A stretch of 64,000 nucleotides of DNA. Origin: Arthrobacter sp. B1805. GTDB taxonomy: Bacteria; Actinomycetota; Actinomycetes; Actinomycetales; Micrococcaceae. This document shows, piece by piece, positions 28,284-38,759 of the stretch (position 1 is the stretch's first letter; the number at the start of each line of letters is the position of its first letter). The position numbers were made by a program, and so were the translations under genes. The notes below the pieces were generated by a model, which was given only the letters and a program-made list of their open reading frames with translations, was not told the DNA's origin and did not search any database. Location: the NCBI RefSeq assembly GCF_002929745.1, contig NZ_PJIQ01000005.1:186001-250000 (forward strand), read 5' to 3'.

Positions 28284-29001
28284 CCGTACCCTCGCCCCGC
28301 GTGCCCGGTGGGACATCGTCCGTCGCCGAACCGGCTGTGGAGGTTTCCGCGGTTTCTCCCTCTGTGCTGCGCTTGCCGTCCATGCCGATGCCGCGCAGGG
28401 TCAGCAGGCAGATGAGTCCGACGCCGCTGACGACGGCCGAGTCGGCGATGTTGAAGATCGCGAAGTTGGGTAGGGCGATGAAATCCACGACATGCCCCTG
28501 ACCGAAGGAAGGTTCCCTGAACAGCCGGTCGGTCAGGTTGCCGAGAGCACCTCCGAGGACCAGACCGAGCGCGATGGACCATCCCCACGACGCGACCTTC
28601 CGCACCTGCAGCACGATGGCAGTCGCGACGACCACCATGATGATCGTGAAGACCCAGGTGTAGTCGGTGCCGATCGAGAACGCCGCCCCGGGATTACGGA
28701 TGAAGCGCCACGTGAGCAGCGGTGGAAGAACCGGCGTCACCTGTCCCTCGGTCATCGTCGCCACGACCCACCATTTCGTGAGCTGGTCGAAGATGTACGC
28801 GACGAGCGTGCACAGGAGCATGACGACGCCGTAGCGTGCCGCGGGCCTGCGCACGTGCCCGGATTCGCCGGCAGGAGCGACGCGCCCGCCACTGTGGGCA
28901 CCGGCACCTTCAGTTCTGTTCGCGGCAGCGCCAGGCGCCTGGGACGGGTTGCTCGCGGTGTCCGGCTCGGGCGTGGAGTCGGCTGGCTGGTGCTCGTTCA
29001 C
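28267..29001 (-). CDS. lspA: Lipoprotein signal peptidase
   Basis: Cleaves signal peptides of diacylglyceryl-modified prolipoproteins in the membrane. 244 residues from GTG at 29001: a hydrophilic N-terminal tail of about 57, four membrane segments, [10 protein letters not shown], and the catalytic aspartates D158 (GNLTDRLF) and D187 (FNIADSAV). A 45-residue acidic tail follows the last helix. Longer starts up to 29097 are possible but add only Pro-rich sequence read through a hairpin. Confidence 0.95.
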   Translation of the reverse strand: MNEHQPADSTPEPDTASNPSQAPGAAANRTEGAGAHSGGRVAPAGESGHVRRPAARYGVVMLLCTLVAYIFDQLTKWWVVATMTEGQVTPVLPPLLTWRFIRNPGAAFSIGTDYTWVFTIIMVVVATAIVLQVRKVASWGWSIALGLVLGGALGNLTDRLFREPSFGQGHVVDFIALPNFAIFNIADSAVVSGVGLICLLTLRGIGMDGKRSTEGETAETSTAGSATDDVPPGTRGEGTDDDGR

Positions 29002-29050
29002 GGTCCATCCAAGGTGTAGGCGCGGGTGGGTGGCCAGGGAGATCGACGAC

Positions 29051-29095
29051 GGAAGGGCCGGCCCCCGGGGTTCCACCCCGGCAACCGGCCCTTCC
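29051..29095 (-). terminator. Large hairpin between divIVA and lspA
   Basis: Long GC stem built from GGAAGGGCCGG / CCGGCCCTTCC with an inner CCGGGGT / ACCCCGG stem. No U-run follows on the minus strand, so it may attenuate rather than stop transcription from divIVA into lspA. Confidence 0.55.
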
Positions 29096-29138
29096 ACTGG
29101 CCCGACGGGTGTCGGACCGAACGTCCTGCTAGGAGGCC

Positions 29139-29795
29139 CTAGGAGGCCGAGGTGTCGGAGGCCAGCGAACCGCGGGCGTCCAGGTCGCGAAGCTGACCCT
29201 CGATGTAGGCCTTCAGGCGCGAGCGGTAGTCCCGCTCGAAGCTGCGCAGCTGTTCGACCTTGCGCTCGAGCACTGCCTTCTGCTGCTCGAGGTCGCCGAG
29301 GGTCTTGCGGCTCTTCTCCTGCGCGTCGTTGACGAGGCCGCTGGCTTCGATCTGCGCTTCGGCGATGATCTTGTCGCGCTGCTCGACACCCGCATTGACG
29401 TACTCGTCATGCAGGCGCTGCGCCATGGCGAGGACGCCGGCAGCGGATTCGGCGGTACCGACGGAGGCCGCGGGTGCAACCGGCGCGGGAGCTGCAGGCG
29501 CGGGGGCCGGGGTGGGCTCCTGAGCGGCCGGAGCGGGCTCGGGCGCCTTCTCCTCGACGGGGACGTCCTCGGTGTGCGTGCTGGCGGCAACCGGAGCGGG
29601 CACCGCAGAGGTCTGCGAGGTGTCGGAGGAACCGTCCGCAAGCCTGCGGCGCAATTCCTCGTTCTCCTGGTTCAGGCGGCGGAGCTCGACGACGATCTCG
29701 TCGAGGAAGTCGTCCACCTCGTCCTGGTCGTAGCCCTCGCGGAACTTCGTCGGCTGGAACCTTTTGTTGACAACGTCTTCTGGCGTCAAAGCCAT
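29139..29795 (-). CDS. divIVA: DivIVA/Wag31 polar growth scaffold
   Basis: Coiled-coil protein that marks curved membrane at poles and septa and directs wall synthesis. 218 residues: the N-terminal DivIVA domain (LTPEDVVNKRFQPTKFREGYDQDEVDDFLDEIVVELRRL), an Ala/Pro linker (about 70-110) and a second coiled coil (about 115-205). An AGGTGA ribosome site precedes the ATG. It lies at the sepF-yggT end of the division cluster, as wag31 does in M. tuberculosis. Confidence 0.96.
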   Translation of the reverse strand: MALTPEDVVNKRFQPTKFREGYDQDEVDDFLDEIVVELRRLNQENEELRRRLADGSSDTSQTSAVPAPVAASTHTEDVPVEEKAPEPAPAAQEPTPAPAPAAPAPVAPAASVGTAESAAGVLAMAQRLHDEYVNAGVEQRDKIIAEAQIEASGLVNDAQEKSRKTLGDLEQQKAVLERKVEQLRSFERDYRSRLKAYIEGQLRDLDARGSLASDTSAS

Positions 29796-29942
29796 CTGGT
29801 CACCTCATACTGATAGAAGCCGGCCCACCGGAAGAGCGGGCATGACTGCGGTACCGAATTGTGGACATGAACCACTGGACTCACGTCGAACTGTGAATCA
29901 GCGTATATCTTCTGGAACTGCATCACGAAACGGACTCGAACG

Positions 29943-30233
29943 CTAGGCGGCGAGACGCGCAGAGACCGACATCAGGATCAACACCACGATGAAGAGCACG
30001 AGGAACGCCAGGTCGAGTTGTATTCCGCCCAGACGGAGCGGCGGCATGAGCCGGCGAAGGGCCTTGATGGGCGGATCCGTCACCGAGTACACGCCGGAGG
30101 CGACAACCAGGGCGAGCTTCTGGGGACGCCAGTCACGAGCGAATCCCTGGACGGCGTCGTACACGATCCGCAGGATCAGGGCTAGCTGGAACAGCATCAG
30201 TACCAGGTAGAACAGGGCGAATACCAAACTCAC
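29943..30233 (-). CDS. YggT family membrane protein
   Basis: 96 residues with two membrane segments separated by a loop holding DPPIKALRRLMPPLRLGGIQLDLAFLVLF, the typical YggT core. The family is found beside sepF and divIVA in Gram-positive bacteria and may help place division or membrane proteins; the function is not settled. It starts with GTG. Confidence 0.9.
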   Translation of the reverse strand: MSLVFALFYLVLMLFQLALILRIVYDAVQGFARDWRPQKLALVVASGVYSVTDPPIKALRRLMPPLRLGGIQLDLAFLVLFIVVLILMSVSARLAA

Positions 30234-30292
30234 GGAGCAGTTCCAGTCCTTGGGGCCTTGGTGGTCGGTGGCGACCGTGGAGGCCGCAGGGC

Positions 30293-30814
30293 TCAGCTCT
30301 GGTTGAAGAAGCTGGTCTGTGCTTCGCTTGCCTTCAGGTCTTCGCCGAGGACTTCAATATACGACGGCGAGAGCAGGAACACCTTATTGGTGACCCGCTC
30401 GATGCTGCCGTGGAGGCCGAAGACGAGTCCCGCCGAGAAGTCGACGAGCCGCTTCGCATCGGCTTCGCCCATGTCGGTGACGTTCATGATCACGGGGATT
30501 CCGTCGCGGAAGCTCTCACCGATCAGCTTGGCGTCGTTGTACGACCTGGGGTGGATCGTGGTGATCTGGCGCAGGGCGGCGGAATCCTCGCGCGACGACG
30601 GCGCGCGCTTGATGGGCGTCACCGGTGCGCGGTACTCCTCTGCGGGAGCAACCCGGGCCACTGCGGGAGCCGCCTCGAGGTGGCGTTCGTCGCGGTCGTA
30701 GTCCACTGTGTAATCCTCGTTCCTGCTGTGCGCGCTTTTCGCTTCGGGCTCGTAGTGCTCGTCACCATCGGCGAGCCCAAGGTAGATCATTGTCTTGCGC
30801 AGTGCGCCAGCCAT
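30293..30814 (-). CDS. sepF: Cell division protein SepF
   Basis: Membrane-binding partner that anchors and bundles FtsZ in bacteria without FtsA. 173 residues: an N-terminal amphipathic helix ([17 protein letters not shown]), an acidic/variable linker, and the C-terminal SepF domain ([53 protein letters not shown]). AGGAG 5 bases before the ATG at 30814 decides the start. Confidence 0.96.
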   Translation of the reverse strand: MAGALRKTMIYLGLADGDEHYEPEAKSAHSRNEDYTVDYDRDERHLEAAPAVARVAPAEEYRAPVTPIKRAPSSREDSAALRQITTIHPRSYNDAKLIGESFRDGIPVIMNVTDMGEADAKRLVDFSAGLVFGLHGSIERVTNKVFLLSPSYIEVLGEDLKASEAQTSFFNQS

Positions 30815-30910
30815 GGTGACTCCTGTCATAAGAGTGTGGATTGGTGGGATACAGGGCGTGCCGCACGGGCCAGCCCGGCTGCCCGTCGTGCCGCCGTTAC
30901 AGCTCAGACG

Positions 30911-31672
30911 CTACCCCACGGCCGGACGCGGACCGAGGACATCAGAACCAATCCTCAGGTGTGTCGCACCGGCGGCAACGGCCTCCTCGAGGTCGCCGCT
31001 CATCCCGGCCGACACCGCCGTCGCCGAGGGCTCGACGGCGCGGACGGCGGCCGAGATCGTCAGGAGCTGCTGGAACGCTGCAGCCGGCGGTGCCCCCAGC
31101 GGCGCTACCGCCATGACACCGGCGAGGCGTAGGCCGGCCGTTCCCACGACAGCTTCGGCGAGTTCGGCGGCGTCCCGGGGAAGCGCACCGCCCCGCTGGT
31201 CCGGCTGGGCGCCGGAATCGAGCGCGAACTGCAGGAAGCAATCGAGATCGGGCCGCGCGCCGAGACCGGCCCCTGCCCTCCTCGCCTGCTCGTTCGCCAT
31301 CGCCTTCCCCAGCGCCCCGATGAGCGCATTCCGGTCGACCGAATGCACACTGTGCGCGTAGCGGACAACCGATTTCGCCTTGTTGGTCTGCAGTTGCCCG
31401 ATGAAGTGCCAGGTCAGGGCGAGGTCCCTCAGCTCGGTCGCTTTCGCCGCTGCTTCCTGGTCCCGGTTCTCCCCCACGTCCCGCACGCCGAGGTCCACCA
31501 GGATGCGGATATCGGAGGCCGGGAAATACTTGGTCACGACGATCAGCTCCGGTTCGGGCCGCCCTTCCACCGCCGCCGCCCGGGAGATCCGAGCGCGCAC
31601 GCCGCGAAGCCGCTCGTCGAGGTCGCGCGCACGTGCGAGGTCCGGCGCCGGGTCTCCCGTGCCGGAGCTCAT
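30911..31672 (-). CDS. Pyridoxal-phosphate homeostasis protein (YggS/PLPBP)
   Basis: About 253 residues with an alanine-racemase-like barrel. The PLP lysine is in LIVVTKYFPASD; DVGENRDQEAAAK, WHFIGQLQTNKAK and the phosphate-binding SAGMSGDLEEAVAAGATHLRIGSDVLG are all present. It controls vitamin B6 and amino-acid balance. ATG at 31672 forms an ATGA overlap with the pgeF stop; ATG at 31681 is an alternative. Confidence 0.93.
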   Translation of the reverse strand: MSSGTGDPAPDLARARDLDERLRGVRARISRAAAVEGRPEPELIVVTKYFPASDIRILVDLGVRDVGENRDQEAAAKATELRDLALTWHFIGQLQTNKAKSVVRYAHSVHSVDRNALIGALGKAMANEQARRAGAGLGARPDLDCFLQFALDSGAQPDQRGGALPRDAAELAEAVVGTAGLRLAGVMAVAPLGAPPAAAFQQLLTISAAVRAVEPSATAVSAGMSGDLEEAVAAGATHLRIGSDVLGPRPAVG

Positions 31673-32418
31673 GTCCGCCATACGAGACCGGCGATGCGGC
31701 CGGCGCCCGGTGCGCGGCGGTGCGAGTACAGCGCGCTGTTCTCGACGGTGCACAGTGCGTCTACCCCGCGCACCTCGCCGACCTTCACTCCGCCCTCCTC
31801 GAGCTGGCATCGGACGGCTGCCGGAAGGTTGAGGGCCGCAGTCCCGGTGGTCGTTCTCGACGCGGCTGCGGGGATCCCCTCCGCCATCTCGAGCATCATC
31901 GCCTCGGGGACCTCGTAGCAGGAACCGCACACCGAGGGACCGATCCAGCCTGACAGGTCCTGCGCACCGCCGGCACGCAGCACGTGGATGGCCTGTGCGA
32001 TCACCCCGTTGCCGACTCCGGCACGACCCGCGTGCACCACGGCCGTGGCGCCCGTACCGCCGTCGTCGACGGAGGCATCCGCGAGCACGATCGGCACGCA
32101 GTCGGCCACGAGGACGGCCAGTGGCTCATGCCCGCTCCGGGACACGAGCCCGTCCGCGTCGGGCGCGTCTGCAGCGCCGTCCCCGACCGTCGCCACCCTG
32201 TTGGAATGCGTCTGGCTCATGAAGCGCAGCGAGCCCGGGGCGATTCCCATCGCAGCCTCGAGCAGGCGGCGGTTGTTTCGGACCCCAGCCGGATCATCGC
32301 CGACATGCAGGGCGAGGTTGCCCGCCTCCACGGAGGTGAAGGCGACCCGGAGACCAGGACGGACCTCCTCGTTCCAGTAGAACGGGGAGGTCCGCTCCGG
32401 ACCGACGATTGAGCGCAC
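31669..32418 (-). CDS. pgeF: PgeF/YlmD family peptidoglycan editing factor (multicopper-fold purine enzyme family)
   Basis: 249 residues with the conserved metal-site motifs MSQTHSNRVATV (His), VLVADCVPIVLAD (Cys) and VVHAGRAGVGNGV (His), and the ending GRIAGLVWRT. Members have been described as purine nucleoside enzymes and, in E. coli, as correcting L-Ser misincorporation in peptidoglycan precursors. The gene follows the ftsZ stop by 3 bases; TTG at 32421 or GTG at 32418 can start it, and GTG is favoured. Confidence 0.9.
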   Translation of the reverse strand: MRSIVGPERTSPFYWNEEVRPGLRVAFTSVEAGNLALHVGDDPAGVRNNRRLLEAAMGIAPGSLRFMSQTHSNRVATVGDGAADAPDADGLVSRSGHEPLAVLVADCVPIVLADASVDDGGTGATAVVHAGRAGVGNGVIAQAIHVLRAGGAQDLSGWIGPSVCGSCYEVPEAMMLEMAEGIPAAASRTTTGTAALNLPAAVRCQLEEGGVKVGEVRGVDALCTVENSALYSHRRAPGAGRIAGLVWRT

Positions 32419-32421
32419 CAA

Positions 32422-33615
32422 CTACTTCAGGAAGTCGGGCACGTCGAGGTCGTCGGAACGTCCGGCCGAGAGGTCGGGCTCCACGATCGCGGGCAGGTCG
32501 ACGTCGAAGCCCGAGTCGGCAGGCACGGTCTGGACACTCTGTGCCCGCTGCTGGGACCAGGCGCCGAGGCCGGCGCTGGCTGCACCGGCGGCACGCTGCT
32601 GGTTCCCGCCGACGCTCGGCGCGACGGCAGGCCGTGCCGCCGGAGCGGCTGCGGGCTGCGAAGTCGCATCGACCTGGTCGAAGCCGGCCGCGATGACCGT
32701 GACGCGCGCCTCGTCGCCGAGGGCGTCGTCGATGACCGCACCGAAGATGATGTTCGCCTCCGGGTGCGCGACCTCCTGCACGAGGCGAGCTGCCTCGTTG
32801 ATCTCGAAGAGACCGAGATCGGAGCCACCCTGGATCGAGAGCAGGACACCGTGCGCCCCGTCGATGGACGCCTCGAGCAGCGGCGACGCGATGGCGAGTT
32901 CGGCAGCCTTGACGGCGCGGTCCTCGCCGCGAGCGGAGCCGATGCCCATGAGAGCGGAGCCTGCGCCCTGCATGACCGACTTCACGTCGGCGAAGTCGAG
33001 GTTGATCAGGCCCGGAGTCGTGATGAGGTCGGTGATGCCCTGAACGCCGGAGAGCAGCACCTGATCCGCCGAGCGGAAGGCATCGAGCATCGAGACGTTG
33101 CGGTCGCTGATGGACAGCAGGCGGTCGTTCGGAATGACGATCAGGGTGTCGACCTCTTCGCGGAGGGTATCGATGCCACTTTCGGCCTGGTTCGACCGAC
33201 GGCGTCCCTCGAAGGTGAACGGCCGGGTCACGACGCCGATCGTGAGGGCGCCGAGGGAGCGGGCGATCCGGGCGACGACGGGAGCGCCACCGGTACCGGT
33301 GCCACCACCCTCACCCGCCGTGACGAAGACCATGTCGGCCCCGCGGATGACCTCCTCGATCTCCTCCGAGTGGTCCTCGGCCGCGCGGCGGCCGACCTCG
33401 GGGTCCGCCCCAGCACCGAGCCCGCGGGTGAGTTCGCGTCCGACGTCGAGCTTGACGTCGGCGTCACTCATCAGCAGCGCCTGGGCATCCGTGTTGATGG
33501 CAATGAACTCCACGCCACGGAGCCCGACCTCGATCATGCGGTTGACGGCGTTGACGCCGCCGCCGCCGATGCCGACGACCTTGATGACGGCCAAGTAATT
33601 CTGAGGTGCTGCCAC
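32422..33615 (-). CDS. ftsZ: Cell division GTPase FtsZ
   Basis: Tubulin homologue forming the division ring. 397 residues from GTG at 33615, giving [21 protein letters not shown] after the start, matching actinobacterial FtsZ. The GTP-binding loop GGGTGTG is at about 103-109. A variable Ala/Pro linker leads to the C-terminal DLDVPDFLK, the actinobacterial binding site for SepF and FtsW. The longer upstream frame is not conserved-looking. Confidence 0.98.
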   Translation of the reverse strand: MAAPQNYLAVIKVVGIGGGGVNAVNRMIEVGLRGVEFIAINTDAQALLMSDADVKLDVGRELTRGLGAGADPEVGRRAAEDHSEEIEEVIRGADMVFVTAGEGGGTGTGGAPVVARIARSLGALTIGVVTRPFTFEGRRRSNQAESGIDTLREEVDTLIVIPNDRLLSISDRNVSMLDAFRSADQVLLSGVQGITDLITTPGLINLDFADVKSVMQGAGSALMGIGSARGEDRAVKAAELAIASPLLEASIDGAHGVLLSIQGGSDLGLFEINEAARLVQEVAHPEANIIFGAVIDDALGDEARVTVIAAGFDQVDATSQPAAAPAARPAVAPSVGGNQQRAAGAASAGLGAWSQQRAQSVQTVPADSGFDVDLPAIVEPDLSAGRSDDLDVPDFLK

Positions 33616-33878
33616 GTCCTGTGTCCCTTGTTCGAATCTGTGTGCTGTACGGGGGCTGCCGATGGTCCGGCTTCGATCTTCACCTGAAGGAAACATTAAC
33701 GTTCAGGTTGAGAGTTAACGTTATGTCAAGTAACTTCTATGGTTGACGCTAGGTGCATGCGTACCGCGTTGCAATGACCGGGCGCCGCGTGTCGGGCATG
33801 TCGCCCGCCTAGCCCGCGTCACCCCGGTCGCTCCAGAACACGCCGAGACCGGCGATGGCCGCTCCGCCGCAGCGAAGC
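33616..33878 (-). promoter_or_regulatory. ftsZ promoter region between ftsQ and ftsZ
   Basis: This 263-base gap contains the only clearly AT-rich patch of the cluster. TTAACGTT occurs twice, 19 bases apart (33696-33703, 33715-33722), and a perfect TTGACA is at 33724-33729 on the minus strand, though no good -10 sits at 16-18 bases from it. A separate ftsZ promoter is likely. Confidence 0.5.
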
Positions 33879-34694
33879 TCATCGTGTCACCGGGCGGTCG
33901 GGAGTGCTGACATCGAATTCCTTGACCGGCGGATCGGTCGCCGGAATCGCCAGCATCGCCTCCAGCACCTCGGCTTTCCGCGCACTCCGCTCCGCGCTCC
34001 CCCAAAAGATCTTCTGGTCACCCGAGAGTGACAGCTGGATCGAGTCGACGCTCGACGCCGAGGCGTGGACCAGGCGGGACAGGACGGGGGCGGGCAGTTC
34101 GGCCAGCACCGAGGTGATCGAGGAGAACACCTCGGAGTTGACCGCGTTGGTCCCGCCGTCGATCAGCGGCAGCTTGACCTGGTCGCGCTGCGCCACGACG
34201 GCGAGCTGCCTGCCTTCGGAGTCGATGAGAACGAACTCCTCACCATTCTGCAGCACCGCGACGGGAACCCGTTCCCGGACCGTGACCACGAGGGTCGAGG
34301 GCGGCTCGGCGGCGATCTGCACGTCCTCGATGGGCGCCTTGTCCGCCAGCAGCCCGCGGACTTGATCGGGCGAGATACGGGTGAGCGACGTCCCCATGAG
34401 GGGAGCGAGTGCCGCATCCACCTCCGGCGTGGCGACGAGCGAGTTCCCTTCGACGACGACTGTCCGCAGCGCGAGGGCCGGCGAGAACACCGCATACGCC
34501 ATGACGCCACCGAGGACCAGGACCACCGCACTGATCCAGAGGATGGCGTTCCGCACTCGATGGGACCGACGGGGAGTCGGGAAGTCGAGGACCTTGCCCG
34601 ACGCCGCGACCTCCGGCCGTTCGAGCAGCGTCACCTTGCCGGTCGTCGCGCCCGGTGTGGCGCGTGGCCGGGAAGGAGGCTTCCTCTGCGTCAT
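33879..34694 (-). CDS. ftsQ: Cell division protein FtsQ/DivIB
   Basis: Bitopic divisome protein. 271 residues: cytoplasmic tail, one membrane helix (about 49-71), POTRA domain (FSPALALRTVVVEGNSLVATPEVDAALAPLMGTSL) and the FtsQ beta domain with RVPVAVLQNGEEFVLIDSEGRQLAV. Its ATG overlaps the murC stop (ATGA). Confidence 0.94.
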   Translation of the reverse strand: MTQRKPPSRPRATPGATTGKVTLLERPEVAASGKVLDFPTPRRSHRVRNAILWISAVVLVLGGVMAYAVFSPALALRTVVVEGNSLVATPEVDAALAPLMGTSLTRISPDQVRGLLADKAPIEDVQIAAEPPSTLVVTVRERVPVAVLQNGEEFVLIDSEGRQLAVVAQRDQVKLPLIDGGTNAVNSEVFSSITSVLAELPAPVLSRLVHASASSVDSIQLSLSGDQKIFWGSAERSARKAEVLEAMLAIPATDPPVKEFDVSTPDRPVTR

Positions 34695-36220
34695 TCCTCG
34701 GCCTCCGGCGACCGGCGCCCCGGAACGCGGTCCCTGAGGAGGCCGACGAGCGGCACCCCGTACTGCGTGACGTCGCCGGCGCCGATCGTGAGGATGATGT
34801 CTCCCGGGCGTGCGTGGCCGGTGACCACGCGGAGTGCCTCGAGGGCATCGTCGACATATGCCATGTCCTCACCGCGCATGAGATCGGTGATCGTCCAGCC
34901 CCCGACGTCGTCCACCGGGTCCTCCCGTGCCGCGTAGACCGGGAGCACGGTTGCGGTGTCCGCCAGCGACAGTGCCTCGGCGAACCCCGCGGCGAATTCC
35001 CGCGTGCGGGAGAAGAGGTGCGGCTGGAACAGGACGTGCACGCGGTGCTCGCCCGCCACCGTGCGCGCGGCCGTCAACGCGGCGTGGACCTCCGTCGGGT
35101 GGTGGGCGTAGTCGTCGAAGACCCGTACGCCGTCGCCCTCCCCCCGCGCTTCGAACCGGCGGGCGGCTCCGGAGAACAGCGCCAGCCCCGCGGCCGCGAC
35201 CGCCGGATCCACGCCGAGTTCGAGCGCGACGGTGAACGCCGCTGCTGCATTCAGGATGTTGTGTCGTCCGGGAACGCTCAGCTGCAGCTCCTGCTGGGCG
35301 TCCAGGCCGTCGACCGCGAAGGACAGCACGCTGTTGGTGGTGCTGCCGACGGATCTCGTGCCGCTGATCCTGATGTCGGCCGCCCCCGAATAGCCGTAGG
35401 TGCGCACCCGGCGGGATTCCGGCGCGCTTGCGCCGAGCGCGGCTGAACCGGGGTCGTCGGCGCACGCCACCAGGAGGCCGTCATCCGGCAGCGTCTCCGC
35501 GAAGCGACGGAAGGCGGCGTGGACGGCGTCGGCGCTTCCGTAGTGGTCGAGGTGGTCCGCTTCCGCGTTGGTGACGACGGCGATCCGGGGCGCGTAGTTG
35601 AGGAAGGAGCCATCGGACTCGTCCGCTTCCGCGACAAAGATGTCTCCGCCTGTCCATTCGGCACTGACGCCGAGGGCTGCGACGTCGCCGCCAATGGCGA
35701 ATGAGGGGTTACGCCCGGCTTCGCGCAGCAGGACGGTGATCATCGCCGTCGTCGTGGTCTTGCCGTGCGTTCCGGCGACGGCGACGGCCTGCTGTCCGGT
35801 CATCGCCGCGGCGAGTGCTTGCGACCGGTGCAGGATGGGCAGCCCGCGGCGCCGCGCCTCGACCAGTTCCGGATTCGCCTCGCGGATGGCCGAGGAGACG
35901 ACGACGGTCCCGGCACCGACGACGGCAGCAGCCTCGTGCCCCACATGGACATCGGCCCCGAGCGCAGCCAGAGCGCGAAGGCCCTTCGACTCGGCGGCAT
36001 CGGATCCGGACACTGTCAGTCCCTGTCCGATGAGCACGCGCGCGACGGCCGACATGCCTGCACCGCCCAGTCCGATGAAGTGCACGGGTTCGCGCAGTCC
36101 GGCCGCGACGGCCGGCGCTGTGGTGATCGTTGTGATGGTGTTGCCTTTCGTCGTCTCCACTGCAGGGCGCTCCCCTGGTGCGTCGACCGCCCCGGCCGCA
36201 GCTGCGTCGTCGGTGCTCAT
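34691..36220 (-). CDS. murC: UDP-N-acetylmuramate--L-alanine ligase
   Basis: Adds L-Ala to UDP-MurNAc using ATP, in the cytoplasm. 509 residues with [17 protein letters not shown], the ATP loop [24 protein letters not shown] and [11 protein letters not shown]. An N-terminal extension of about 40 residues precedes the fold. ATG at 36220 overlaps the murG stop (ATGA). Confidence 0.97.
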   Translation of the reverse strand: MSTDDAAAAGAVDAPGERPAVETTKGNTITTITTAPAVAAGLREPVHFIGLGGAGMSAVARVLIGQGLTVSGSDAAESKGLRALAALGADVHVGHEAAAVVGAGTVVVSSAIREANPELVEARRRGLPILHRSQALAAAMTGQQAVAVAGTHGKTTTTAMITVLLREAGRNPSFAIGGDVAALGVSAEWTGGDIFVAEADESDGSFLNYAPRIAVVTNAEADHLDHYGSADAVHAAFRRFAETLPDDGLLVACADDPGSAALGASAPESRRVRTYGYSGAADIRISGTRSVGSTTNSVLSFAVDGLDAQQELQLSVPGRHNILNAAAAFTVALELGVDPAVAAAGLALFSGAARRFEARGEGDGVRVFDDYAHHPTEVHAALTAARTVAGEHRVHVLFQPHLFSRTREFAAGFAEALSLADTATVLPVYAAREDPVDDVGGWTITDLMRGEDMAYVDDALEALRVVTGHARPGDIILTIGAGDVTQYGVPLVGLLRDRVPGRRSPEAEE

Positions 36221-37338
36221 CGCGTCCCTCCGGCCGCGGCCAGGACGAGCTCGGCCATGTGCCGATCGGCGTCCCGCACGCCCTGCGCGTAGGACGCCGA
36301 GGACATCGCGTCGAGCCGGGCGGTGTCCGTCACCAGCGTCAGGACGTTCTCGCGGATCCACTCCGGCGTGAAAGCCTCGTCCTCGACCAGGACGGCCCCG
36401 CCGGCAGCGACCAGCCCTGCGGCGTTCAGCCGCTGCTCGCCGTTGCCGTGGGGCAGCGGCACGAGCACTGCCGGAAGGCCAACCGCACTGATCTCGCTCA
36501 CCGTTGCTGCGCCGGCTCGGGCGACGAGCAGGTCGGCGGCGGCGTAGACGTTCTCCATGCCGTCGACGAACTCGACCTGGTGGTATCCGGGCACCCCAAG
36601 CGGGGCGCCGTCATTCCCGAGCACCTGCTTGCCCCGTCCCGTGATGTGGAGTACCTGGACGCCGGCGGCGGTGAGCTCCGGGACCGCAGAGGCGAGCGAC
36701 CGGTTGAGGCTCACCGCACCGGAGGATCCGCCGGTCACGATCAGGGTGGCCCGGTCCGGATCCAGCCCGAGCGAGGCACGGGCACTCCTGCGGTTCGCTC
36801 TCCGGTCGAGGTCGGCGATGCTCCTGCGCATGGGCATGCCGACCAGCACGGCATCCCGGAGCCCTGTCCCCTCGAAGGCGACGGCCACCCGCGCAGCGAG
36901 ACGGGCACCCACCCTGTTGGCGATACCGGGGCGGGCATTCGCCTCATGGATGACGACGGGCACTCGCAGCGTCCACGCCGCGAGGTAGACGGGTGTCGAT
37001 ACGTAGCCGCCCACGCCGACGACGACGTCGGCTGTGGCATCCGCTACGATCGCCCTCGCCTGGCGGACGGCGCGGACGAGGCGCACCGGAAGCTTGACGA
37101 GGTCGATGGACGGGCGCCGCGGCATCGGCACACGATCGATGGTCCGCAGGTCGAAGCCCGCGGCGGGAACGAGCCGTGTCTCCATACCGGCCTCGGTTCC
37201 GACGGCGGTGATCCGGGCGCGCGGCTGCCGCTCGACGACTGCTCCGGCGATCGCGAGCAGGGGGCTGATGTGGCCGGCCGTTCCGCCGCCGGCCAGGAGG
37301 ACCGACACCGTGCGCTCAGGGGTGGGGGGCTGTGTCAT
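36217..37338 (-). CDS. murG: Lipid II synthase (UDP-GlcNAc transferase MurG)
   Basis: Adds GlcNAc to lipid I on the inner membrane face. 373 residues with [62 protein letters not shown] and [34 protein letters not shown] split over the two Rossmann domains. The start overlaps the ftsW stop (ATGA). Confidence 0.98.
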   Translation of the reverse strand: MTQPPTPERTVSVLLAGGGTAGHISPLLAIAGAVVERQPRARITAVGTEAGMETRLVPAAGFDLRTIDRVPMPRRPSIDLVKLPVRLVRAVRQARAIVADATADVVVGVGGYVSTPVYLAAWTLRVPVVIHEANARPGIANRVGARLAARVAVAFEGTGLRDAVLVGMPMRRSIADLDRRANRRSARASLGLDPDRATLIVTGGSSGAVSLNRSLASAVPELTAAGVQVLHITGRGKQVLGNDGAPLGVPGYHQVEFVDGMENVYAAADLLVARAGAATVSEISAVGLPAVLVPLPHGNGEQRLNAAGLVAAGGAVLVEDEAFTPEWIRENVLTLVTDTARLDAMSSASYAQGVRDADRHMAELVLAAAGGTR

Positions 37339-38759
37339 GAAAGTGCGTGATCTCTTCCGGAGGTGGTTGCTGGTGAGGACGTTGAGGAGGTGCCCGGCGC
37401 CGGGAGCGGAGGGTGAGGTGTCTTCCTTGCGAAGGACAGCAGGACGCCCACGGCGGCGAGCGTGAAGGTCAGCGCGGAGCCGCCGTAGGAAATGAAGGGC
37501 AGCGGCACGCCGATCACGGGGAGCAGGCCCGTGACCATCCCGATGTTCACGAAGGCCTGACCGATCAGCCAGACGAGGATCGAGCCCATGAGGATCCGCA
37601 CGAACGGATCGGTGTAGCGCAGGGCGACCCGGATTGTCGCGACGGCGAGGATGCCGAACAGGACCACGACGACGAGGGTTCCGATGAGCCCGAACTCCTC
37701 GCCGATGATGGCGAAGATGAAGTCGTTGTGGGCTTCCGGGATCCAGTTCCATTTCTGCCGGCTCTGCCCGATCCCTACTCCGAACCAGCCGCCCGACGCC
37801 ATGGCGAACAGCCCGTTGTCGGACTGCAGGCAGAGGTCCGCCCCGTCGTCGCAGTTCAGTCGCAGCCATGCGCTGATGCGACCACCCCGGTTGGAGCTCG
37901 TGGCCACCATCAGGAGGGAGCCGGCCACTGCTGCCGCGCCTGCGAGGGTGAACAGCTTGAGCGGCGCTCCGGCGAAGAACAACGCGGCACCGGCGATCAT
38001 CATGAGCACGAGCCCCGTGCCGAGGTCTCCGCCGATCAGCACGAGCCCGATCGGCAACCCACCGAAGGGCAACGCCGGGATCATCGCGTGTTTCCAGTCC
38101 CGGATCAACGCTTTCTTCCGCTCGAGCACGGCCGCGAACCACAGGGCAAGGGCGAGCTTCGTCGGTTCGGACGGCTGGAACGTCTGGCTACCGATCCTGA
38201 TCCAGTTCTTGTTGCCGTTGACCTCGATCCCGATAACGAGGACGAGAATCAGCAGCACGACGGCGATGGCCAGGCTGGGCCACGCGAGGAACTTGTAGGA
38301 CCGGGGACCCAGCCGCGACAGCACGAGCATCAGGACGAGGCCTGCACTGGCCCAGACGGCCTGCTTCAGGAAGAGGTCGAAGGTGTCCTTCCCGTCCGAG
38401 ATCGCCTCGACCGACGACGCCGAGAGCACCATCATGAGCCCGATGGCGGTCAGCGCGAGGGCAGAGCCGAGGATCAGGTAGTAGCTGGATCCGGAAGGGG
38501 CGTGGGCAGAGCCCTCGAGGAATACCCAGGCCCGGCGCAGGCGTCCTCGGATCCCCTTGGCCGGTTGTCCGCCTTCGCCCGCACCACGCTCCGCGGCCGG
38601 GTCCGCCACTGCTGCGGATTGCTTGGCGAGGCCCTTCGCAGTGCCCGCCGTAGCCTGCGCGGGAACCCCGGGCGAAGTGGCCTGCCGCACCCCTTCCTTG
38701 GCCCGGACTGGCCGGACGGAGGGCTTGCGTCCTCCCGGACGGGTCGGCGTGGCCACCAT
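37335..38759 (-). CDS. ftsW: Septal glycan polymerase FtsW (SEDS family)
   Basis: Polymerises lipid II with FtsI at the septum. 474 residues: a basic, Ala-rich cytoplasmic tail of about 90, then about ten membrane helices. SEDS motifs include [56 protein letters not shown] and [23 protein letters not shown]. The ATG overlaps the murD stop by one base (TGATG). Confidence 0.97.
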   Translation of the reverse strand: MVATPTRPGGRKPSVRPVRAKEGVRQATSPGVPAQATAGTAKGLAKQSAAVADPAAERGAGEGGQPAKGIRGRLRRAWVFLEGSAHAPSGSSYYLILGSALALTAIGLMMVLSASSVEAISDGKDTFDLFLKQAVWASAGLVLMLVLSRLGPRSYKFLAWPSLAIAVVLLILVLVIGIEVNGNKNWIRIGSQTFQPSEPTKLALALWFAAVLERKKALIRDWKHAMIPALPFGGLPIGLVLIGGDLGTGLVLMMIAGAALFFAGAPLKLFTLAGAAAVAGSLLMVATSSNRGGRISAWLRLNCDDGADLCLQSDNGLFAMASGGWFGVGIGQSRQKWNWIPEAHNDFIFAIIGEEFGLIGTLVVVVLFGILAVATIRVALRYTDPFVRILMGSILVWLIGQAFVNIGMVTGLLPVIGVPLPFISYGGSALTFTLAAVGVLLSFARKTPHPPLPAPGTSSTSSPATTSGRDHALS

